In this document: piece after piece, positions 1 through 5,121 of the stretch
Numbering within the stretch: position 1 is the stretch's first letter
Layout of the letters: every line of letters starts with the position of its first letter
NCBI GenBank assembly: GCA_002293105.1
Contig: DBCP01000051.1
Coordinates: 1-6,714 of the forward strand
Direction: 5' to 3'
Source of the DNA: Bacteroidetes bacterium UBA955
GTDB lineage: Bacteria > Bacteroidota > Bacteroidia > NS11-12g > UBA955
Length of the DNA stretch: 6,714 nucleotides
The notes under the pieces: generated by a model
The model's database searches: none
Seen by the model: only the letters and a program-made list of their open reading frames with translations
Told to the model about the DNA's origin: nothing
Position numbers and translations under genes: made by a program

Positions 1-1208
1 CCCAAATTCTTTCCCGATTTAGCGTCCAATACAGCCACCGCATTGAAACCCAACAAAGCCACATACAAGCGATTGGATTTTCTATCAAGATCAATTCCAT
101 AAGGCATATATCCCCTCGATTGATCCAAAAAAGTCTCTGTTTTGATGGGCCAAGTTCCTTTCAATCGGTTCGATTTCAAATCAATCACAGCTATATCATC
201 GCTGCCTGCTTGCGACACATAAGCATACTTCTCATCGCACACAATACTATTGGGATGCGCCCCACCCACAATTTCGGCATCCTCCAAAAATTCACCGATG
301 CGTTTCCCCGTTTTGATTTTCGAAATCACTGAATTGGTGCGGGTATCAACCACCCAAACACTCATCGATTGGTCATCGTTGGGATCGCCCAGCCCAGGAA
401 TAAACCGTCCTTCAAACTCAACACCCTCGCGAGATTCTTTGCTATGAGCACCGTATGGAGGAAAATGCAACAAAAAGGAATCTTTCGTTTTTTCATTCAC
501 CCCTGGAACCACCGGATAGGCGTACATACCTACGTTGGCAACAAATAATTTATGCTGTTTCGGGGCGATGGCAATACCAAAGGGAATGCGACCCGTAGGG
601 ATACTCGCCTTAATTTGATGGGTCTTCAATGAAAAGCGATGCAACTGAAACCAAGCGCGATCCAACACCCATAAATCATCGTTCACTTCATCCAAAACCA
701 AATCCGTGGCAAATGCTTCCTTGTTAGATTCGGGATGTGCCAGGTTTAAATCAAAACTATCAACCAACGATTTTGCAACCACATCAAAAACCCACACTTT
801 GCCTTTGTCGCCACCGCTCAAAAACACCCGACGGTTATCACTCGCAAAACAAGCCCCAATGAAAGAGGCATTTTTAATCACATCAGGGTTTTTACCGTCG
901 TAAGAAGGAAAACGTGAAACTTGAAGAGGAATGCTCATCAAATCCACCACCGATATGGCGTTGCTATGCAATACAACCGCCGTTTTTTCATCGTTAGAAA
1001 TGGCCAAACCGTAAGGAGCACGCGTGATCAACTTCAACTCACCCGCTGGCTTTACAAACCGTCCGCTGGGTAAAACAGAAATGCCATCCTCCTTGATTTG
1101 TGCAAATTTGTCTTTTCCCGGAACTTCTATTTGTTGAGCAACCAAGATCAATTGACAGGACAAATAAACAGCCAGAACAAAGAGGCGCTTAAAATTGTAC
1201 ATAAACAT
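1..1208 (-). CDS. Exported YncE-like beta-propeller protein, probable N-terminal half of a propeller/alkaline-phosphatase-family fusion (partial, 3' end off the left edge)
   Basis: The reading frame is open for 402 codons from 1208 to the left edge, so the C-terminus is missing. Residues 1-24 form a Sec signal peptide: K7 and R8, a hydrophobic stretch, then a likely cut at LVA|QQ. C18 is not in a good lipobox. Propeller-like blade motifs recur: APYGLAIS (64-71) leading to ISVVDL, IPFGIAIAP (208-216) leading to LFVANVGMYAY, HPNSIVCDEKYAYVSQAG (318-335) leading to IAVIDL, and MPYGIDLD (368-375) leading to LYVALLGFNAVAVLD. From memory of the family, LPSGRFVKPAG (46-56), HFPPYG (248-253) and PGLGDPN (271-277) resemble bifunctional YncE/alkaline-phosphatase-family proteins of Bacteroidota, whose phosphoesterase half would lie beyond the window. 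The substrate is unknown, and a propeller-only protein is possible. ATG 1208 is preferred over in-frame ATG 1202 because GGGAG lies 11 nt upstream of it. Confidence 0.82.
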   Translation of the reverse strand, partial: MFMYNFKRLFVLAVYLSCQLILVAQQIEVPGKDKFAQIKEDGISVLPSGRFVKPAGELKLITRAPYGLAISNDEKTAVVLHSNAISVVDLMSIPLQVSRFPSYDGKNPDVIKNASFIGACFASDNRRVFLSGGDKGKVWVFDVVAKSLVDSFDLNLAHPESNKEAFATDLVLDEVNDDLWVLDRAWFQLHRFSLKTHQIKASIPTGRIPFGIAIAPKQHKLFVANVGMYAYPVVPGVNEKTKDSFLLHFPPYGAHSKESREGVEFEGRFIPGLGDPNDDQSMSVWVVDTRTNSVISKIKTGKRIGEFLEDAEIVGGAHPNSIVCDEKYAYVSQAGSDDIAVIDLKSNRLKGTWPIKTETFLDQSRGYMPYGIDLDRKSNRLYVALLGFNAVAVLDAKSGKNL

Positions 1209-1219
1209 AAACGAACTTA

Positions 1220-1224
1220 CTCCC
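1220..1224 (-). promoter_or_regulatory. Possible ribosome binding site of the propeller gene
   Basis: The minus strand reads GGGAG here, 11 nt before ATG 1208 and 17 nt before the in-frame ATG 1202. This spacing favours the upstream start. Shine-Dalgarno motifs are often weak or absent in Bacteroidota, so the match may be accidental. Confidence 0.35.
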
Positions 1225-1241
1225 ACTACATTGGCAAGAGA

Positions 1242-1257
1242 TTATGAAGTTATGAAG
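1242..1257. repeat. Tandem 8-bp direct repeat TTATGAAG x2
   Basis: TTATGAAG occurs twice head to tail (1242-1249 and 1250-1257), flanked by AGATT (1239-1243) and its reverse complement AATCT (1259-1263). It lies 34-49 bp upstream of the propeller start, a suitable position for a tandem operator or response-regulator site. No regulator is identifiable and chance occurrence is possible. Confidence 0.4.
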
Positions 1258-1303
1258 GAATCTTCATCCACCCCGCTCCAATACCGCCAGACAATAACCA
1301 TTT

Positions 1304-1334
1304 AACAACACAATGCTCATTTGGGTGTGTTGTT
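1304..1334. repeat. Inverted repeat with 9-bp perfect arms
   Basis: AACAACACA (1304-1312) pairs exactly with TGTGTTGTT (1326-1334) around a 13-nt loop. The stem is only moderately GC-rich and has no clear U-tract on either strand, so it is a poor intrinsic terminator. It sits just downstream, on the minus strand, of the 48-codon frame at 1358-1504. It could be an operator, a transcript hairpin in the propeller leader, or chance. Confidence 0.45.
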
Positions 1335-1357
1335 TGATTCAGATTATTGCACAACAA

Positions 1358-1504
1358 TCACATTGAAATCGACAACAAGCGCTCGTTTACAATCCTGGAT
1401 CCAATCCCATTGGCCAAATCAACTGCCACCGCTAAAAGCGCGCGAGATTCAGTGGCTAATTCTAACATTCCCAATCCCTGGATGGTCTCTTTTTTTTCTT
1501 GCAT
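1358..1504 (-). CDS. Possible small protein of 48 residues, doubtful
   Basis: An ATG at 1504 opens a 48-codon frame ending in TGA at 1360-1358. The start reads MQEKKETIQGLGMLELATES and the rest is an alanine/leucine/valine-rich segment that could form one amphipathic helix. It lies on the same strand as, and 149 bp upstream of, the propeller gene, so it could be a leader ORF of that transcript. No Shine-Dalgarno motif precedes it, and overlapping frames on the plus strand are also open, which suggests that locally higher GC simply removes stops. I do not recognise a family; a superficial likeness of the GLGMLE stretch to bacterial microcompartment shell starts is too weak to use. Confidence 0.15.
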   Translation of the reverse strand: MQEKKETIQGLGMLELATESRALLAVAVDLANGIGSRIVNERLLSISM

Positions 1505-1533
1505 TTGTGACCGTCAAATTCATAAGGAGAAGC

Positions 1534-1554
1534 ATGTTTTTGTCGAAAATTTAA
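1534..1554 (+). CDS. Possible six-codon leader peptide upstream of the receptor gene, doubtful
   Basis: AAGGAG (1524-1529), the best Shine-Dalgarno match in this intergenic region, stands four nt before an ATG opening MFLSKI and a TAA stop. The stop is 24 bp before the palindrome at 1579-1603 and 96 bp before the receptor ATG. The order short ORF, hairpin, structural gene is compatible with a translated leader. The ORF is too short to show coding character, and the same ATG is also an internal Met codon of a longer, unconvincing frame running 1321-1554. Confidence 0.15.
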   Translation: MFLSKI

Positions 1555-1578
1555 CGTCAAAAGCGTGTTTACTAAGCA

Positions 1579-1603
1579 CTTTGTTAATAATTAATTAACA
1601 AAG
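1579..1603. promoter_or_regulatory. 25-bp AT-rich palindrome in front of the receptor gene
   Basis: CTTTGTTAAT (1579-1588) is the exact reverse complement of ATTAACAAAG (1594-1603), with a five-base spacer AATTA. It ends 47 bp before the receptor ATG. Perfect 10-bp arms at this position suit a dimeric regulator's operator, or a hairpin in the 5' untranslated region if transcription begins upstream. There are only two G/C pairs per arm, so a DNA-level operator is the likelier reading. Confidence 0.5.
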
Positions 1604-1650
1604 AAACCAACTCTGTTTAGTTATTTCGCTCACCAACAATAGCCTATAAA

Positions 1651-4600
1651 ATGAAAAAAATCCTATCAATCGTCATTTGCGCCATCTTCCTGACAGGAAG
1701 CGCTTTGGCACAGGTGACCACTGCTTACTTGAGCGGTGTTGTTACCAATGGAAATGCTGCTGTTGAGAACGCCACCATCAAAGCGGTCTTGACAACAACC
1801 AACGCTGTTTACACCGCTAGCTCGCGCTCCGGTGGTGTTTACGACATCTCTAACTTGAATGCTGGCGGTCCCTACACCGTGACCATCTCCTCTCCCGGAC
1901 AAAAAGACATCGTATTTACCGATGTATTCTTGACATTGGGTGAAAACTTCAAACTCGACGCAGACTTTACCACTGAGAAAATTGGCGGTGTGGTTGTGAG
2001 TGTTTCTCGTAACGCCACCAAAACTGGTAGCAACTTGAACATCAACAGTCGTACCTTGAATACCCTGCCTACCATCTCTCGTTCGATCAACGACTTCACC
2101 CGCTTGACTCCTCAAGCCGGTAGCGGTAGCAGTTTCAACGGTCGCGACGGTCGTTTCAACAACATCACCATCGATGGTGCCAACTTCAACAACAACTTTG
2201 GTTTGAGCGACAAAAACTTGCCTGGTGGCGATGCACAGCCGATTTCTTTGGATGCGATCGAAGCCGTTCAGGTAAACATCTCTCCTTTTGATGTACGTCA
2301 ATCGAACTTCACTGGTGCCGGTATCAACGCCATCACCAAAAGTGGATCAAACAAAACCACCGCTTCTGTTTACACATTGATGCGCAACGAATCTTTCAAT
2401 GGTACCAAAGTAGATACTTTCGATTTGGGAGAACAGAAGAAAACCTCTTCTAATATCTTGGGCTTTCGCTTGGGCGGCGCTTTGGTGAAAGATAAAATCT
2501 TCTACTTCGTAAACTACGAAAACGAAAAAACATCACTACCAGGTTTGCAGTGGAAAGCTTCACGTCCTGGCACTGGTCAGAGCGCCACTGATCCAAACTT
2601 GTCGCGCACATTGGCTACCGACTTGGATTTGGTTCGCAGCCATTTGAAAGAAAAATACGGTTACGAAACCGGTGACTACGAAAACTTGGGCAACTTCAAC
2701 ACGGCCAACCAGAAATTCTTGGCACGTGTAGATTGGAACATTTCTGACAAACACAAATTTAGCTTGCGTTACAACTCTGTGCACAACACCAACGACCAGG
2801 TATTGAATGGTACTTCTGCCCCGAACCCACGTTCTACTTCAAACCGTTGGTCTAACAACTCAATGAGTTTCGCGAACTCTAACTATTCTTTCGACAACAA
2901 AGTATGGTCAGTAGCGGGTGAATTGAAGAGCAACCTTAGCAGCAAAGTAAGCAATCAATTGTTGTTGACCTACACCAGCATCACCGATGCCCGTGGTACC
3001 AACAGCACCCCTTTCCCGTTTGTTGACATTAAAAAAGGTGGCGACAACTACATCAGTTTCGGTTATGAGTTGTTCAGCTACAACAACAAAGTAAACAACA
3101 ACACTTTGTCGTTCATCGACAACATCACTTACAACTTGAACAAACACACCATCACTGCCGGTGTAGCTTACGATCAAATGTATGTGGGTAACGCTTTCCA
3201 ACGTTATGGTACTAGCTATTACCGTTACGATTCTTTGAGTCAGTTCTTAAACGGTGCCGCGCCTTCTGCCTTTGCTTTGACTTATGGTTACGGTGGCGAT
3301 GCCACTCCGGTGGGTGCTGAATTGTCGTTCGGTCAATTGGCTGGATACGTGCAAGACGAGTTCCGCGCTAGCAAGAAACTGAAAATCACCGCTGGTTTGC
3401 GCGTAGATGTTCCCGTTTATACTTCTGAGTCCAAAGCAAACGCTGGTTTCGTGAAATACGATACTGCTGCTTTGTTCAAAGATCCTTCAGGAACGCCCAT
3501 CAAATACAACCCCAACAGCTGGCCCACAGGTTCGCCATTGGTATCGCCCCGTGTAGGTTTCAACTATGATGTAAAAGGCGACAAAGATTTGATCATTCGT
3601 GGTGGTACAGGTGTATTCACCGGTCGTTTGCCTTTCGTTTGGTTCACCAACCAGCCTTCAAACGCTTACGGTGTACAAGCAACAGTTGAAGTGACCAAAG
3701 CCGCTGATTTGGCTGGTTACGTTTTCAATGCAGACCCAACCGCTTACTTGAACAAGTTCCCAACTACCCCAGGCACGTTGCCTTCAGGTGCATCTTTTGC
3801 CAAGGTTGATAATGATTTCAAATTCCCTCAGGTTTGGAGAACCAGCATCGGTATCGACAAGAAATTGCCTTTCGATTTGGATTTCTCTGCTGACATCATC
3901 TACACCAAAGAGTTGAACGGTGTTTATCAGTACAACGCCAACTACGCGATGGCTGATACTACATTCTTTACCGGTACTGAATGGGAGCGCGCTGCTTATC
4001 GCAAGTCAGCAAGCCGCTCTTACGTGAGCACTGTGCGTGAAGCCATGGTTTTAAGCAACACCAACTTGGGTAGTGGCTTGAGCGCTGCATTCACTTTGAG
4101 CCGCAACTTCAAAAAAGGCTTGAGTGGTTCTATCAGCTACGCTTACAACAACACCAAAGACATTACTTCTAACCCTGGTTCACAGGCTGCTTCTGCTTGG
4201 AGCAACAACCGCACCGTGGGTGGAAACAACGCACAAGAGTTGGCCATTTCTGAATACTCTACGCCAAACCGTGTGATTGCCAACATCTCGAAGAAATTTG
4301 AATATGGCAATCGTTTCGCTACAACCGTAAGTTTGGTTTACGATGGTTACAACCCAGGTCGCTATAGCTACGTTTACTCTACCGACATCAACAACGATGG
4401 TTTAACCGGTAACGATTTGTTGTTCGTACATGCTTCTTCCGATATCAAATTCTCTGACTTGGTAATTGGTGGTAAGACCATCACCGCCGCTGACCAAGCC
4501 GCTGCATGGGATGCTTACGTTGCACAAGACAACTATTTGAGCGCCCACAAGGGCCAATTTGTTGAGCGCAACGGTGGTTTGTTGCCTTGGTTGCACCGCT

Positions 4601-4884
4601 TCGATTTGCGTTTGTTGCAAGACGTAGCCCAGAACATTGGCAAGAACAAGCACACATTGCAATTGAGTGCCGACATCTTGAACATTGGTAACATGATCAA
4701 CCCAGCATGGGGTATCCGTAAGCAAATGACTGTAAGCAACGGTGGTGTATTGAGATACAATGCCGCCAACGGTACTTACAACTTCAATGCTGTAAACGGT
4801 GTATTGCCAGTTGAAAGTTTCCGTCCTATCGTAAGCACCTCAACCACTTGGGGTATGCAGTTGGGATTGCGTTACTCTTTCTAA
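1651..4884 (+). CDS. Oar-like TonB-dependent outer-membrane receptor
   Basis: A complete 1077-residue protein, within the usual range of Oar-like receptors. Residues 1-20 are a signal peptide (MKK, hydrophobic core, ALA|Q). Residues 22-108 resemble a carboxypeptidase-regulatory-like beta-sandwich (SGVVTNGNAAVENATI, then YTVTISSPG). A plug domain follows to about 235 with hallmark Oar-type motifs: DFTRLTP (148-154), GRDGRFNNITIDGANFNN (164-181) and NISPFDVRQSNFTGAGINA (209-227). The remainder has alternating aromatic/polar strands typical of a barrel and ends LGLRYSF with a terminal Phe. DINNDG (912-917) followed by NDLLFV is a calcium-loop-like motif often seen near the C-terminus of this family. 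The mature protein has no cysteine. Family knowledge implies TonB-energised transport or surface function; the ligand is unknown. No SusD follows, which argues against a SusC pair. ATG 1651 directly precedes the signal peptide and has an A-rich rather than Shine-Dalgarno upstream region. About 90% of Leu codons are TTG, suggesting strong expression. Confidence 0.92.
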   Translation: MKKILSIVICAIFLTGSALAQVTTAYLSGVVTNGNAAVENATIKAVLTTTNAVYTASSRSGGVYDISNLNAGGPYTVTISSPGQKDIVFTDVFLTLGENFKLDADFTTEKIGGVVVSVSRNATKTGSNLNINSRTLNTLPTISRSINDFTRLTPQAGSGSSFNGRDGRFNNITIDGANFNNNFGLSDKNLPGGDAQPISLDAIEAVQVNISPFDVRQSNFTGAGINAITKSGSNKTTASVYTLMRNESFNGTKVDTFDLGEQKKTSSNILGFRLGGALVKDKIFYFVNYENEKTSLPGLQWKASRPGTGQSATDPNLSRTLATDLDLVRSHLKEKYGYETGDYENLGNFNTANQKFLARVDWNISDKHKFSLRYNSVHNTNDQVLNGTSAPNPRSTSNRWSNNSMSFANSNYSFDNKVWSVAGELKSNLSSKVSNQLLLTYTSITDARGTNSTPFPFVDIKKGGDNYISFGYELFSYNNKVNNNTLSFIDNITYNLNKHTITAGVAYDQMYVGNAFQRYGTSYYRYDSLSQFLNGAAPSAFALTYGYGGDATPVGAELSFGQLAGYVQDEFRASKKLKITAGLRVDVPVYTSESKANAGFVKYDTAALFKDPSGTPIKYNPNSWPTGSPLVSPRVGFNYDVKGDKDLIIRGGTGVFTGRLPFVWFTNQPSNAYGVQATVEVTKAADLAGYVFNADPTAYLNKFPTTPGTLPSGASFAKVDNDFKFPQVWRTSIGIDKKLPFDLDFSADIIYTKELNGVYQYNANYAMADTTFFTGTEWERAAYRKSASRSYVSTVREAMVLSNTNLGSGLSAAFTLSRNFKKGLSGSISYAYNNTKDITSNPGSQAASAWSNNRTVGGNNAQELAISEYSTPNRVIANISKKFEYGNRFATTVSLVYDGYNPGRYSYVYSTDINNDGLTGNDLLFVHASSDIKFSDLVIGGKTITAADQAAAWDAYVAQDNYLSAHKGQFVERNGGLLPWLHRFDLRLLQDVAQNIGKNKHTLQLSADILNIGNMINPAWGIRKQMTVSNGGVLRYNAANGTYNFNAVNGVLPVESFRPIVSTSTTWGMQLGLRYSF

Positions 4885-4923
4885 CGATACCTGATATTCG
4901 CCTTAGGCGATCCGTATTGATTC

Positions 4924-4966
4924 AATAAAAAGGAGGGGCGGCCAATGGCCGCCCCTCCTTTTTATT
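4924..4966 (+). terminator. Very strong intrinsic terminator of the receptor gene
   Basis: A perfect 20-bp stem (4924-4943 with 4947-4966) encloses a three-base AAT loop. The inner 12 pairs (4932-4943 with 4947-4958) are nearly all G/C, the outer eight are all A/T. The right arm ends in TTTTTATTT and the left arm starts with the matching A-tract, so the element is symmetric and could stop transcription from either direction. It begins 40 bp after the receptor stop codon and separates the receptor transcript from the gene starting at 5120. Confidence 0.93.
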
Positions 4967-4984
4967 TCTAGCAAAAACACCGCT

Positions 4985-5014
4985 GAAATAACCATAACAT
5001 TAAGGCATTATTTC
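4985..5014. repeat. Short inverted repeat in the leader region of the downstream gene
   Basis: GAAATAA (4985-4991) pairs with TTATTTC (5008-5014) around a 16-nt interior, in which CC (4992-4993) and GG (5004-5005) could extend the stem past a two-base bulge. It lies between the receptor terminator and the start at 5120. It is AT-rich and weak, and may be chance. Confidence 0.25.
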
Positions 5015-5121
5015 TTCCATAAACAATTGATTCAAAATTCGTTCACATTCTTCACCACAACTTAAACCACACATCAAACAAAGATTACATAGTAGCAATA
5101 ATTTCGGAACGAAATAACCAT
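4985..5121 (+). repeat. 11-bp direct repeat GAAATAACCAT, second copy spanning a start codon
   Basis: GAAATAACCAT occurs at 4985-4995 and again at 5111-5121. The second copy includes the first two bases of the ATG at 5120, and the first also supplies one arm of the small inverted repeat at 4985-5014. Two exact 11-mers within about 140 bp are somewhat unexpected even in AT-rich DNA. They could mark a duplicated start context or a binding site for a translational or transcriptional regulator. Confidence 0.4.

Larger units (their letters stand above)
1209..1650. other. Divergent intergenic region between the propeller gene and the receptor gene
   Basis: These 442 bp separate two outward-facing genes and must hold both promoters. 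I found no clean match to the Bacteroidota promoter consensus (TTTG near -33 and TAnnTTTG near -7) at a plausible spacing for either gene. Overlapping reading frames exist on both strands at about 1321-1598, but none has family-like sequence. What is visible is a tandem 8-mer (1242-1257), an inverted repeat (1304-1334), a 48-codon minus-strand frame (1358-1504), a run of eight T (1490-1497), a six-codon ORF behind AAGGAG (1534-1554) and an AT-rich palindrome (1579-1603). The last 100 bp before the receptor are markedly AT-rich. Confidence 0.7.

Noticed and set aside
1490..1497. Run of eight T as a possible intrinsic terminator on the plus strand
   Set aside because: The only stem before it is ATCC/GGAT with a two-base loop, too short and too far from the T-run, and no upstream plus-strand gene needs terminating here.
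1321..1598. Two overlapping plus-strand frames of 77 and 83 codons in the intergenic region
   Set aside because: They overlap each other and a minus-strand frame, lack Shine-Dalgarno motifs and family-like sequence, and seem to reflect local composition.
1666..2301. 211-codon open frame on the minus strand inside the receptor gene
   Set aside because: It lies fully antisense to a well-supported receptor N-terminus and plug. The translation is low-complexity Val/Thr/Gly/Gln-rich with no family features, as expected from the strong codon bias of the sense gene.
1651..4884. Naming the receptor SusC (glycan-uptake SusCD pair)
   Set aside because: No SusD-like lipoprotein gene follows; a terminator does. 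The plug motifs fit the Oar-like branch instead.
4898..4910. Small hairpin TCGCC-TTA-GGCGA just after the receptor stop codon
   Set aside because: The stem is only five pairs with no T-tract, and the far stronger terminator 14 bp downstream explains the 3' end. Probably chance.
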